Source: Polaribacter sp. IC066 (lineage in GTDB: Bacteria; Bacteroidota; Bacteroidia; Flavobacteriales; Flavobacteriaceae). Taken from it: a stretch of 62,508 nt of DNA. The notes beneath the pieces are model-generated. The model had not been told where the DNA came from and did not search any database. It saw only the letters and a program-made list of their open reading frames with translations. Position numbers and translations under genes: made by a program. Positions 7,014-16,374 of this stretch are shown here, piece by piece (position 1 is the stretch's first letter; every line of letters starts with the position of its first letter). The stretch spans positions 1 through 62,508 of the forward strand of contig NZ_VORR01000024.1 of the NCBI RefSeq assembly GCF_007997085.1, read 5' to 3'.

Positions 7014-10000
7014 TTATTCGCTACAATTACCATCAATTATATCTTGTTTATCAGGATTAAACTTATTACTATAAATAGTTAAACTAAGGTGATCTTTTCT
7101 AGCAGTTATTTCTTTTTTTAATGCGCATAAATTAGAAAGTTTTTCATTATTTATGATTTTTAATTTATAATTATTAGCACTCCCAAAAGTAAAGTTTTCT
7201 AAGCCCTCTAAATTTTCTAATAATTTATTGTTGTAAATATCAATAGTTAAACTTGAGGTTAATCTATTTAGAGCGTTTATATTCTTTAAATTAGTAAAAG
7301 AATTTAAGTTTATTAAAGAGGTATTAATTATTTTTATAGCAGAATTTAAAGAGCCTGTATTACCACCATCTTGGTTATCGTAATCTCTTTCAATTGTTTC
7401 AAGAGAAGGTAAATTTAAAGAAGCTATTTTTTCTCCTTCAATAGATAAATTATTTACTTTTTTTAGATTTGGTAGACTAAGTGAAGTAATATTGTTTTCG
7501 CTAATACTTAATAAACCTAAATTCGTTAAATTTTCAATATTATTTATATCACCGAGTAGAGAGTTATCTCTCAAATATAAATCAATCAAATTATTTGTAA
7601 CTATAAAGTTGGGTATTCTATTTAATTTTGGGTTTTGACGTATGTTAATAGAACCATCTTCAAGAACTCTTATTTTTTTCTTAAAAATCAAATTTTTTAA
7701 CTCTGGGTTTCCCATGATACCAAATCTCTTAACTTCATTTAAACTATCAAATTCTATCTTAGTAAGAGAGTTCATATCTCTAATTAGAAAAAGTCCTCCT
7801 ACGCTTTGAAGATTACTAAATTCGTTAATATTTATTATTAAATCACATTTTGTAATTATTAAGCTATTTCCAACCTTTTCAAGATTTGAAAGGGCATTGA
7901 AATTTTCTATATCGTTTAAGCCACCATTAATATTTAATTGACCTGTAATTTCTTTAATAGTCTTATATTTTTCTATATCTGATTGTTTTATTATTGAAAC
8001 ATTTCCATTATAAACTGCTTGAATAGTCTTAAAACTTTGTTGTCCACCATAAGAAATACCAAATTCATTTTTAGCATAAGCTTTTACGTAATACGTTGTA
8101 TTTTCTTCTAAATTTTTAATCTCGGAATTAAATTTTCCAACTCCATTGCCATCTTCTGAGAAGTTGTCATTAACGGTTGGATTCTGTTTCTTACTAAAAC
8201 AAACACCTCTTACAGTTACTTCTGAGCCTCCGTCATGTAAAACATTATTACCAACAAGCCTAACTGAAGTATACGTAACATCAACAATATTGCTATAACC
8301 TGTTGTATTTACATAAGGCAAACCGTTATCAGTTGTAAACCTTTTATCAGATAAACGAATATTAAAAGAGCTTCCCAAACTATTTACTCCATAAGAACTA
8401 ATACTATACTCTGTGTTACTTATCAAATTATTTATTGTTCTAGTATGCGACCCTAATGTGTTAAAACTACCAAGATCTATTCTAGTTCTATAGTCATAAT
8501 TACTATTATATATTAGATTTACAGAGGTTTTAGTATCATCTCCAAAAGAAGTAATTTCAAATTCAACTTTTGCTGAAGTTGGTGTTAATTCTAAAATGTT
8601 CAAAATGTTTACTTGGGGCAAACCTGTTGTTGTTTTTATAAAAATTTCTTTTTCATAATCGTTTTCTACATCTTTTAATATCAATTTAGTTTTTGCTTCA
8701 AATAAAGATTTTGGTAATAATGATATAGAGTTAAAATTATTATTTTCAACTATTTCTATAATTGAATCATGTTCAATACTCCATTTATAGTTTGGAGTTA
8801 TCTCCGCCCAATAAGTTTGAGCCTTTACAATAATGGTATCTAATCCATTACTTTTACCTGTAAATATTAAGTTTCTTTTATCTTGACTTAAATCTCCCGT
8901 GCCAACATAATGAACTTTCAATGTATCAACTCCATATCTTAAACCTGCTTCTACATTTGCATAAACACCAGATAAAACAGAGACAAAACCTTGTGCAGAA
9001 AAATTACCTGTAATTTCTTTGTTACTTTCAGTATTTGTATTTTCTAATGCCTTTACGGTTAAAGAATGTGATCCATCTCGTTTAGGTGATAAATAATTTA
9101 AGAAATAAAAACTGTTTGAAAAACGGAGAATATCTAGTCTAATTTGAGTAAATCTTTCTTCTAAATCATTTACACTAGAAGCATTAATATAATTACCAGG
9201 AAAAGCAATTTGATTTAAACTATCTTCATTTAAATCGCTACCCAAACCAACTACAAAAACTTTTTTATTTCCTCTTGCTGTTATTACTTGCTCGAGCGTA
9301 CTTGATGCTTGTGTATCGTCACCATCTGTTAATACTACTAAATAGCCCTCCTCTACACTATCTAAAGTATATTTATTTTCAATTTTACTTAAACCAGTGA
9401 TAATAGAACCATATAAATTAGTAGAAGGAAAACCTACATCAATAGAATTAATTGCAGCTTCTAAAGTATTTTTATTAGAAGTAAAATCTGTTAATAGTTC
9501 TGTATTATCAGAGAAAGCAAAAATTGCAATTTCTTGATTGTCTGCCAAAGCATTTACCAATTGTATGGCAGAATATTTAATTTTATCTAAATTGTCTTTA
9601 ACACTTAAACTATTATCTAACATAATAACAGTTGTTTGTTTACTTGGTACTTGATTTAATTTTTTAACATATCTAAAAGATTCACTTGGAGAAATTTTAT
9701 TTCCGTTTTCTAAAACTTCAAAATCATTATTTTCTAAATAATCTACTCCTTTGTTATTTTTATCTGTTACAGAAAAAAGAATATTAACGAAACTTGGAAA
9801 TTCTGATTCTACCAAATAAGAATCAAATTTATAAAACTCTTCTGTAAAATTAAAAGTGTAGGTTTTACTTTCTTTCGGAGAATCATAAATAGATGCTTTT
9901 AAAGTCCCCGAAGTTGCTGTATATCTTAAAACATCTCCTTCTGTAAAAAAATTATTTGCTGCTTTTTCTGCAACTTTACTTTTTACTGTTTTGTTTGATA

Positions 10001-10514
10001 AACCAACATATTCAAAAGATGCAACATTAGCTTCTGATTTTGTAGATAATATTTTAGAAAAATAGGTTTTGTTATTATCAATATATTTTACAAAATAAAC
10101 CCCTTTTGCTTTCGGAGTTAATTTAATAGAATTTATGCCTTCCGTAAATTTTCTTGAAAATTTTACAATTTCAGAACATTTAATGTCATACATAATAAAA
10201 TGACTTTTAGATTTACCTTCACTGTAAAAATCAATTGTAGCACTTAAAGAAATAGGATTTGGATAAATAGCACGAATCCCTTTGTTAGTGTCTGTAACTT
10301 GTGATCCAAAAACAAATAAAGCTGTATTAATATCAATAGAAAAATTGTCTTTTATTGTTATTGATTTCCCTGTAGTTAAATTATCTACAATAACTTCACT
10401 TAAAGTTATTTGATTAGATTGTTCATCTTTTGCCTCAAAAGTTAGTACTGAATTTTGAGCGAATATTCCGCAACTTCCGAAAAAGAACAGAATGTAAAGT
10501 AGTTTTAATTTCAT
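7014..10514 (-). CDS. Secreted VWA / Fn3-like / leucine-rich surface protein
   Basis: Large exported protein of 1166 residues. Order: signal peptide (1-19, ending FAQ); a segment at about 83-158 that reads like a T9SS type A sorting module (IYPNPI, MYDIKCSE, KGVYFVKYI, SKIL) although such modules normally sit at the C-terminus; a von Willebrand A domain from about 240 to 470 with a complete MIDAS signature DNSLS (300-304) and LTDGDD (about 395); two Fn3-like domains (about 640-865, including TYYVKAYAKNEFG); and a leucine-rich, receptor-L-like tail from about 870. The C-terminus lacks a sorting domain. It is probably displayed on the cell surface and binds protein or sugar partners, but no ligand can be named. 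Monocistronic. Confidence 0.8.
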   Translation of the reverse strand: MKLKLLYILFFFGSCGIFAQNSVLTFEAKDEQSNQITLSEVIVDNLTTGKSITIKDNFSIDINTALFVFGSQVTDTNKGIRAIYPNPISLSATIDFYSEGKSKSHFIMYDIKCSEIVKFSRKFTEGINSIKLTPKAKGVYFVKYIDNNKTYFSKILSTKSEANVASFEYVGLSNKTVKSKVAEKAANNFFTEGDVLRYTATSGTLKASIYDSPKESKTYTFNFTEEFYKFDSYLVESEFPSFVNILFSVTDKNNKGVDYLENNDFEVLENGNKISPSESFRYVKKLNQVPSKQTTVIMLDNSLSVKDNLDKIKYSAIQLVNALADNQEIAIFAFSDNTELLTDFTSNKNTLEAAINSIDVGFPSTNLYGSIITGLSKIENKYTLDSVEEGYLVVLTDGDDTQASSTLEQVITARGNKKVFVVGLGSDLNEDSLNQIAFPGNYINASSVNDLEERFTQIRLDILRFSNSFYFLNYLSPKRDGSHSLTVKALENTNTESNKEITGNFSAQGFVSVLSGVYANVEAGLRYGVDTLKVHYVGTGDLSQDKRNLIFTGKSNGLDTIIVKAQTYWAEITPNYKWSIEHDSIIEIVENNNFNSISLLPKSLFEAKTKLILKDVENDYEKEIFIKTTTGLPQVNILNILELTPTSAKVEFEITSFGDDTKTSVNLIYNSNYDYRTRIDLGSFNTLGSHTRTINNLISNTEYSISSYGVNSLGSSFNIRLSDKRFTTDNGLPYVNTTGYSNIVDVTYTSVRLVGNNVLHDGGSEVTVRGVCFSKKQNPTVNDNFSEDGNGVGKFNSEIKNLEENTTYYVKAYAKNEFGISYGGQQSFKTIQAVYNGNVSIIKQSDIEKYKTIKEITGQLNINGGLNDIENFNALSNLEKVGNSLIITKCDLIININEFSNLQSVGGLFLIRDMNSLTKIEFDSLNEVKRFGIMGNPELKNLIFKKKIRVLEDGSINIRQNPKLNRIPNFIVTNNLIDLYLRDNSLLGDINNIENLTNLGLLSISENNITSLSLPNLKKVNNLSIEGEKIASLNLPSLETIERDYDNQDGGNTGSLNSAIKIINTSLINLNSFTNLKNINALNRLTSSLTIDIYNNKLLENLEGLENFTFGSANNYKLKIINNEKLSNLCALKKEITARKDHLSLTIYSNKFNPDKQDIIDGNCSE

Positions 10515-10642
10515 GATATTTTTTTAATGATTAATTTTTATAAAAGTAATTGCAATGTTCATTAAAAACAATACCTACCATTAGGTATATTTCCATCTTA
10601 AAAAGTTCATTTCATAAGTACATTATTTGAAATTAAAATCCT

Positions 10643-10650
10643 TATTTTTG
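10643..10650 (+). promoter_or_regulatory. -7 box for the pterin dehydratase operon
   Basis: TATTTTTG, 21 bases before the ATG at 10672. It rules out an upstream TTG at 10627 as the start. Confidence 0.6.
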
Positions 10651-10671
10651 AAGATTAAAACAATACTAAAC

Positions 10672-10968
10672 ATGAAAAAACTAACAGAATTCGAAATACG
10701 TAAAAAACTAGAAACACTTATCGATTGGGATTATGAAGACAATGCTTTACACACAGATTTTGAGTTTGATAACTTTAAAGATTGTATGTCTGCTATGAAT
10801 AGAATTGCTTTTGAATGCGAGGCTTTAAATCATCATCCAGAATGGACCAATGTTTACAACACGTTAGATATTACCCTAACAACCCACGACGCAAATGGTG
10901 TTACAGATTTAGATTTTAAATTAGCACAAGCAATTAACAAAATTGTGGAAGTTGAAGAGGAAGATTAA
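10672..10968 (+). CDS. phhB: 4a-hydroxytetrahydrobiopterin dehydratase (pterin carbinolamine dehydratase)
   Basis: Cytosolic enzyme of 98 residues that dehydrates 4a-hydroxytetrahydrobiopterin, recycling the cofactor of aromatic amino acid hydroxylases. The family signature is clear: ALNHHPEWTNVYNTLDITL with the catalytic His pair, then THDANGVTDLDFKLA. The ATG at 10672 is preferred because a promoter box lies at 10643-10650. A DUF6452 lipoprotein gene follows after 4 bases, probably in the same transcript though functionally unrelated. Confidence 0.9.
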   Translation: MKKLTEFEIRKKLETLIDWDYEDNALHTDFEFDNFKDCMSAMNRIAFECEALNHHPEWTNVYNTLDITLTTHDANGVTDLDFKLAQAINKIVEVEEED

Positions 10969-10972
10969 TTTT

Positions 10973-11428
10973 ATGAAAAAAATAATTGTATTTATTTTAC
11001 TTTCTATGGTTATTTTTTCTGCTTGCGAAAAAGACGATTTTTGTATTCAAAACCCAGTTACACCTAAATTAATTTTACGTTTTTACGACACAAATAACAG
11101 AGAAACCTTAAAAGATGTAGCCTCTTTTTATGTTTGGGCAGAAGGAAAAGACAGTATTTTTAAAAACGTAAGTACAGATTCTTTAGTCATCCCTTTAAAT
11201 CGCTTTGCAGAAGAAACCATTTATAATTTTTCTAAAAACAAGGTGGTAAACCAGTTTACCATACAATATACAACGCAAGATGAGTATGTTTCTCGTTCTT
11301 GCGGCTTTAGAGTACTTTTTAATGATGTAAATTTTATTTCTAACAATACTTGGATAAGTGATTTTACACCAAATACAGTAACAGTTATAGACAATCAAAT
11401 TAAAGCTCATGTGCAAATATTTCATTAG
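10973..11428 (+). CDS. DUF6452 lipoprotein
   Basis: Exported lipoprotein of 151 residues. The N-terminus MKKIIVFILLSMVIFSACEK has a signal peptide and a lipobox with the Cys in SAC. The sequence matches what I know of DUF6452, which in Flavobacteriaceae is regularly found next to DUF6048 as here. Its 3' end overlaps the DUF6048 gene by 20 bases, so the two are translationally coupled and probably work together in the outer membrane. An upstream in-frame start inside the dehydratase gene is less likely because it would bury the signal peptide. Confidence 0.8.
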   Translation: MKKIIVFILLSMVIFSACEKDDFCIQNPVTPKLILRFYDTNNRETLKDVASFYVWAEGKDSIFKNVSTDSLVIPLNRFAEETIYNFSKNKVVNQFTIQYTTQDEYVSRSCGFRVLFNDVNFISNNTWISDFTPNTVTVIDNQIKAHVQIFH

Positions 11429-12110
11429 TATTTTCTTGCTTTTTATGGTTGTTGATGCCTTTAGTCAAGATCAGAAAAAAGATACTTTACAACTTTCTAA
11501 AGATTCTATAGTGTACAAATCTCCTTACGGCATACGTTTAGGAATCGATATTAGTAAACCCATACTAGCAAGCGGCAACGATTCTTATAGTGGCTTTGAA
11601 ATTGTGGGTGATTATAGAGTTTCTGATAAATTTTATATAGCAGGAGAGTTCGGTTATGAAGAAAAAACATCTGTTGAAGATTATACAAATTCAACAGCAA
11701 AAGGAAATTATATTCGTTTAGGATTTAATTATAATGCTTACGAAAATTGGTTAGATATGAATAACGAAATTTTTACGGGTTACCGATACGGGTTTAGTCT
11801 TTTTGATCAAACTTTAAATAATTACACACCAAATGTAAATACTTCTTATTTTCCTGCAACGGCAATTACAACACCAACAACAGCCAATTTAAATGCGCAT
11901 TGGTCAGAGTTTATGGTAGGTCTTAAAGTAGAGACTTTAAATAATTTATTTGTGAGTTTTAGCGTTTCTTATAAAATTTTAATGAGCGCAAAAGAGCCCG
12001 AAGACTTTAAAACATTGTACTCACCTGGCTTTAATAGAATTTTTGAAAGCGGCACAGGCTTTGGCTTTAATTACACGATAAGCTATTTAATTCCGTTTAC
12101 AAAAAAGTAA
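11409..12110 (+). CDS. DUF6048 outer-membrane beta-barrel-like protein
   Basis: Exported protein of 233 residues with a signal peptide ending at DAFSQ. The rest is a series of amphipathic strands with many aromatic residues and Gly (YRVSDKFYIAGEFGYEE, YIRLGFNYNAYENW, YRYGFSLF), ending in FGFNYTISYLIPF, the pattern of an 8- to 10-stranded outer-membrane barrel. It matches DUF6048. The gene overlaps the DUF6452 lipoprotein gene by 20 bases. Specific role unknown. Confidence 0.78.
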   Translation: MCKYFISIFLLFMVVDAFSQDQKKDTLQLSKDSIVYKSPYGIRLGIDISKPILASGNDSYSGFEIVGDYRVSDKFYIAGEFGYEEKTSVEDYTNSTAKGNYIRLGFNYNAYENWLDMNNEIFTGYRYGFSLFDQTLNNYTPNVNTSYFPATAITTPTTANLNAHWSEFMVGLKVETLNNLFVSFSVSYKILMSAKEPEDFKTLYSPGFNRIFESGTGFGFNYTISYLIPFTKK

Positions 12111-12237
12111 TTGTTTAAAAATTTTAGTACTTCTTTAGTAGAAGAATCTAACAAAAAATAGGAATCTAATTTTTATAAATTTCAAAAGCCTTTTTTTTGT
12201 AACTTTATAAATTCAATCTAGAAAAATTTATACCAGA

Positions 12238-13188
12238 ATGAACAAAATACCCAGCGTTAATTTGGCTGACTTTTTATCTGACGATAAAAGCAGAAAACAA
12301 AAATTTATAGATGAAATTGGCCAGGCTTATGAAACCATCGGATTTGTTGCCTTAAAAGGTCATTTTTTAAATAAAGAACTAGTAGATAGTTTATATTCAG
12401 AAATCAAGAGCTTTTTTGATTTACCAACTGAAATAAAAGAAAAATATGAAATTCCGGGCATTGGAGGTCAAAGAGGCTATGTTTCTTTTGGCAAAGAATC
12501 TGCAAAAGGAAAAAAAGAGGCCGATTTAAAAGAATTTTGGCATTTTGGTCAATATGTAGAAGCTGCTTCTAAATATGCAGAAGAATATCCTGACAATGTG
12601 CAGGTAGCAGAATTGGCTAAATTTAATGCGGTCGGTAAAGAAACTTATCAAATGTTAGAGAAAACGGCAAAGTTTGTGCTGCGTTCTTTAGCCTTACATT
12701 TAGGTTTAGAAGAAACTTATTTTGATCATTATATTAAAAACGGGAATAGTATTTTACGTCCTATTCATTATCCGCCTATAAAAACAGAACCAAAAGGAGC
12801 CGAAAGAGCTGCTGCTCACGGAGACATTAATTTAATTACTTTATTAATGGGTGCTCAAGGAAAAGGCTTGCAAGTTCAAAACCTCGATGGAGATTGGATA
12901 GATGCCATGGCTGAACCAGACGAACTAATGATTAATGTGGGCGATATGCTATCAAGACATAGTAATAACAAATTAAAATCTACAATTCATAGAGTTGTAA
13001 ATCCGCCAAAAGAAATGTGGGGAACATCTCGATACTCCATTCCGTTTTTTTTACATCCAATTTCTGAAATGAAACTAGATGTTTTAGAAAATTGTATCGA
13101 TGAAAAAAACCCAAAACAGTTTGATGCTATTACTGCTGGTGATTTTTTAGAAGAGCGCTTAAAAGAATTAGGATTACGCCCATCCTAA
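12238..13188 (+). CDS. Isopenicillin N synthase-like 2-oxoglutarate/Fe(II) dioxygenase
   Basis: Cytosolic non-haem iron oxygenase of 316 residues. The N-terminal DIOX_N part contains YETIGFVALKGH and GYVSFGKESAKG. The double-stranded beta-helix core has the iron triad in AAHGDINLITLL (His and Asp) and STIHRVVNP (second His), plus the co-substrate arginine in SRYSIPFFLHP. The family includes flavonol synthase and isopenicillin N synthase relatives, and the true substrate cannot be told from the sequence. It stands alone on the plus strand with a gap of about 120 bases on each side. Confidence 0.85.
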   Translation: MNKIPSVNLADFLSDDKSRKQKFIDEIGQAYETIGFVALKGHFLNKELVDSLYSEIKSFFDLPTEIKEKYEIPGIGGQRGYVSFGKESAKGKKEADLKEFWHFGQYVEAASKYAEEYPDNVQVAELAKFNAVGKETYQMLEKTAKFVLRSLALHLGLEETYFDHYIKNGNSILRPIHYPPIKTEPKGAERAAAHGDINLITLLMGAQGKGLQVQNLDGDWIDAMAEPDELMINVGDMLSRHSNNKLKSTIHRVVNPPKEMWGTSRYSIPFFLHPISEMKLDVLENCIDEKNPKQFDAITAGDFLEERLKELGLRPS

Positions 13189-13305
13189 CCTTCCCAAAAG
13201 GAAGGAATTAACAGGTTTAAGATAAACAAAGAAGGAATGCTCATTTAAGTATGGGTGAATATAAAGTATGAGTTTTCCCCCCAATAGGGAAATTAAAAGG
13301 ATCTT

Positions 13306-13629
13306 ATGGATTTTAAAGACCAATTAAAAAATTTATTTCCAGAACATAAAGAAACAGAAGAACCAAAGGTAGAGAAATCAACTATTTGGCTGCAAGACGA
13401 TCCTATACTCTGTAAATATGAAAAACGGAAAGGAAAACCTATTACCATTTTAGAGGGCTATACAGGCGCAACCTCTGACTTTAAAATGTTGGCAAAGGAA
13501 ATTAAAACAAGGCTTTCTGTAGGAGGAAGTTTTAAAGACGATAAAATTATTATTCAAGGTGATTTTAGAAATCAAATAATGACGATGCTAAAAGAAAAAG
13601 GGTTTAAAGTTAAACGTGTTGGTGGCTGA
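13306..13629 (+). CDS. SUI1/YciH-type translation initiation factor
   Basis: Protein of 107 residues of the eIF1/SUI1 family. The signature runs KRKGKPITILEGYTGA, then AKEIKTRLSVGGSFKDDKI and IIQGDFRNQIMTML, ending GFKVKRVGG. Bacterial members are thought to bind the ribosome and influence start-site choice, but are not essential in the bacteria where I know them. It is the first of a compact run of plus-strand genes. Confidence 0.88.
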   Translation: MDFKDQLKNLFPEHKETEEPKVEKSTIWLQDDPILCKYEKRKGKPITILEGYTGATSDFKMLAKEIKTRLSVGGSFKDDKIIIQGDFRNQIMTMLKEKGFKVKRVGG

Positions 13630-13678
13630 TTATCAGTAGTACACAATAAAATAATGGTGAAATCGTTATATTAAGATT

Positions 13679-14623
13679 ATGGGGGAACCAATTTTACACA
13701 TTACAAATGGAGATAGTACTACGAATTATCTTCAAAAATTAAAATTTTCGGGAGAATTTATTACCTGGAGAGAGATGCTTTGCGAAGGTAAAACAACAGC
13801 AGATGTTGGTAGCGAAGCTTTTTGGAAAAATAGATTTGATTTTTTTAAAACTACCTATAAGGTTAGTAAGCGAAAATTTATAAATTATACTTTAAAAGAG
13901 TATAGAAATCTTTGTAAAAATAAAAATCAAAAAGAAATTGTATTGTGGTTTGAGCATGATTTGTTCTGTCAGATAAATATGCTAGCAGTAATTAGCTGGC
14001 TAAAACGCTATCGAAAAGGATACCATATTTCTTTAGTGTGCAGCGGTAAACTAGGGAACTCTAAAAAAATGTTTAGTTTACCTGAATTGAACGAAAAGCA
14101 ACTAAATAGCCATTTTAAAAATAGAGTTGAACTTACCCAAGACGATATTGAATACGCAGATTATATTTGGCAATTATACTGTTCAGATTCTCCTTTGCGT
14201 TTAGAAACGATTTATAAATTTAACCCAATGTCGCCCTTTCAATATTTGGCAACAGCAATAGAGGCGCATTTACAACGTTTTCCGTCTATCAATAATGGAC
14301 TAAATACTTTAGAAAACACCATTTTAAAAACTGCAAATACTCAAAAGATTACTTCAAAAAAACAATTAATCTCTATTTTAACAAAAAAAGAAGATATTTA
14401 TGGTTTTGGTGATCTGCAGTATGAAAATAATATTAACACTTTAGGCAACCTCTTTTCTTCATTTAATCCTGTAAAGCTGTCAAAAAAAGGAAAAGAAGTT
14501 TTAGCAAATCAACTTAACTTTTATGGGCAAATAAGAAATGATATTTCATATCTTGGGGGTTCAAAAAAATACAGTTTTCTTTATCAAAATGATACTAAAA
14601 AGCTGCTACAAATTACAACCTAA
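13679..14623 (+). CDS. DUF1835 protein
   Basis: Protein of 314 residues without signal peptide or membrane segment. It opens with PILHITNGDSTTNYLQ and contains IVLWFEHDLFCQINML, both matching the DUF1835 pattern (nucleotide-binding-like N-terminus with an HITNGD motif). The C-terminal half is helix-rich and Lys-rich. The stop codon is directly followed by the ATG of the nucleoside phosphorylase gene, so they are translationally coupled. Biochemical activity is not known to me. Confidence 0.8.
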   Translation: MGEPILHITNGDSTTNYLQKLKFSGEFITWREMLCEGKTTADVGSEAFWKNRFDFFKTTYKVSKRKFINYTLKEYRNLCKNKNQKEIVLWFEHDLFCQINMLAVISWLKRYRKGYHISLVCSGKLGNSKKMFSLPELNEKQLNSHFKNRVELTQDDIEYADYIWQLYCSDSPLRLETIYKFNPMSPFQYLATAIEAHLQRFPSINNGLNTLENTILKTANTQKITSKKQLISILTKKEDIYGFGDLQYENNINTLGNLFSSFNPVKLSKKGKEVLANQLNFYGQIRNDISYLGGSKKYSFLYQNDTKKLLQITT

Positions 14624-15493
14624 ATGTCCATAAAACAATCTGAATTAATTCTAAATCCTGATGGAAGTATTTATCATTTAAATATAAAACCAGAACATAT
14701 TGCAACCACTATTATTTTTGTTGGTGATCAAGATCGAGTAGATAAAATTACACAATATTTTGACTCTGTTGAGTTTACAACGCAAAAAAGAGAATTTAAA
14801 ACTTCTACAGGTATTTATAAAGGAAAAAGACTTTCTGTAATTTCTACAGGTATTGGTCCAGATAATATTGATATTGTTTTAAATGAATTAGATGCTTTGG
14901 TAAATATTAATCTAAAAACTAGAGAGGTTAAAGAAAAGCATACAAAATTAAATATTGTTAGAATCGGCACTTCTGGTTCGCTACAAAAAGATATTCCTGT
15001 AGATTCTTTTTTATTAAGTTCTCATGCTTTAGATTTAAATGGGATGCTTCACTCCTATCAAGTTGATGAAATTTCTCACCCAGAAATTGAAAATGCCTTT
15101 GTAAAACATACCAATTGGTGTGCTAAAAAATCATATCCTTTAGTAATTTCAAATTCGAAGGAATTAGCTACTAAAATTACTTCTGAAAAAGTAATTCAAG
15201 GAATTACAGCAACTGCAGGAGGATTTTATGGTCCGCAAGGAAGAATTTTACGATTAAATTTACAAGATGCAGATTTAAATACTAAAATTGATAGCTTTAA
15301 TTTTAATGGAACAAGAATTACAAATTTAGAAATGGAAACTTCTGCGATTTATGGCTTGTCTAAATTATTAGGCCACAATGCAGTTTCCATGAATGCTATT
15401 ATCGCTAATAGAGCAAATGGTACTTTTAGTGAAAATCCGAATAAAATTGTAGCTGATTTAATAGCATATACATTAAAAAAATTAGTGGAGTAG
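14624..15493 (+). CDS. Nucleoside phosphorylase (uridine phosphorylase-like)
   Basis: Cytosolic enzyme of 289 residues in the PNP/UDP family, cleaving nucleosides with phosphate. Landmarks are FVGDQDRVDKI (phosphate-site Gly and Arg), STGIGPDNIDIV, RIGTSGSLQ (phosphate-binding), LEMETSAIYGL (ribose-binding Met-Glu-Thr) and the late MNAIIANRANGTFSE. Base specificity cannot be deduced. Start ATG directly abuts the DUF1835 stop, and its own stop TAG directly abuts the next ATG. Confidence 0.85.
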   Translation: MSIKQSELILNPDGSIYHLNIKPEHIATTIIFVGDQDRVDKITQYFDSVEFTTQKREFKTSTGIYKGKRLSVISTGIGPDNIDIVLNELDALVNINLKTREVKEKHTKLNIVRIGTSGSLQKDIPVDSFLLSSHALDLNGMLHSYQVDEISHPEIENAFVKHTNWCAKKSYPLVISNSKELATKITSEKVIQGITATAGGFYGPQGRILRLNLQDADLNTKIDSFNFNGTRITNLEMETSAIYGLSKLLGHNAVSMNAIIANRANGTFSENPNKIVADLIAYTLKKLVE

Positions 15494-16354
15494 ATGACTG
15501 ACTTAAAAGTTGGCGGTGTACCAGAACATTTTAACTATCCGTGGTACATCACTTTGAAAAATAAAGAATATAACGAACACAATATCAACCTTCGTTGGAA
15601 AGATTATCCTGGCGGAACAGGGCAAATGTGTAAGGCTTTAAGAGACGGTTCTGTAGATATTGCCATTGTTTTAACCGAAGGAATTATCAAAGATATTGCA
15701 GATGGTAATCCTTCTAAAATTGTTCAAACGTTTGTAGAAACTCCGTTAATTTGGGGAATTCATGTAGGAGCAAAATCATCTTTTAATAAAATTGAAGATT
15801 TAGAACACGCCACCATTGCCATTAGCCGATTTGGCTCTGGCTCTCATTTAATGGCGATTGTAAATGCATACAATCAGGGTTGGAATGTACAAAAACTAAA
15901 ATTTAAAGTAATCGGTAACCTGCAAGGCGGCATTGATGCCTTAACCACTGGCGAAGCCGATTATTTTATGTGGGAACATTTTACAACAAAACCTTTAGTT
16001 GATCATGGCACTTTTAGAAGAATTAATGACTGCCCTACACCTTGGCCCTGTTTTGTAATCGCTGTTAGAAATGAAGTTCTAGAAAATAATTTTGATGCCG
16101 TAAAAAAAGTATTAGCCATCATAAATGCCGAAACAAAAGACTTTAAGAAAATTGATAAAATTGACCAAACTTTAGCAAAAAGGTACGAACAACAATTAGA
16201 AGACATTCAAGAATGGTTAAAAATAACGGAATGGAATGATGGACAACCCATCACCAAAAATTTAATTACACGTATTCAAAATGAAATGATTCAGTTTAAT
16301 GTGATTCAAGAATTGAAAAATTCTGAAGATTTTATTAAAAACATGAACATTTAA
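15494..16354 (+). CDS. Solute-binding-protein-like protein without signal peptide
   Basis: Protein of 286 residues with a type-II periplasmic-binding-protein fold (NMT1/ThiY-like): VGGVPEHFNYPWYITL, then DYPGGTGQMCKALRDGSVDIAI, IAISRFGSGSH and GGIDALTTGEADYFMW are the usual hinge and ligand-pocket segments. No signal peptide or lipobox is present and no ABC transporter genes are near, so it probably acts in the cytoplasm, as an enzyme or a sensor. It is coupled to the nucleoside phosphorylase gene with no gap. A nucleobase-derived ligand is a guess from context only. Confidence 0.7.
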   Translation: MTDLKVGGVPEHFNYPWYITLKNKEYNEHNINLRWKDYPGGTGQMCKALRDGSVDIAIVLTEGIIKDIADGNPSKIVQTFVETPLIWGIHVGAKSSFNKIEDLEHATIAISRFGSGSHLMAIVNAYNQGWNVQKLKFKVIGNLQGGIDALTTGEADYFMWEHFTTKPLVDHGTFRRINDCPTPWPCFVIAVRNEVLENNFDAVKKVLAIINAETKDFKKIDKIDQTLAKRYEQQLEDIQEWLKITEWNDGQPITKNLITRIQNEMIQFNVIQELKNSEDFIKNMNI

Positions 16355-16374
16355 AAGATAAACTTCAATTTATA

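Noticed and set aside
13189..13205. Hairpin CCTTCC/GGAAGG behind the dioxygenase gene as a terminator
   Set aside because: Only six base pairs and no T run follow, so it is not listed as a terminator.
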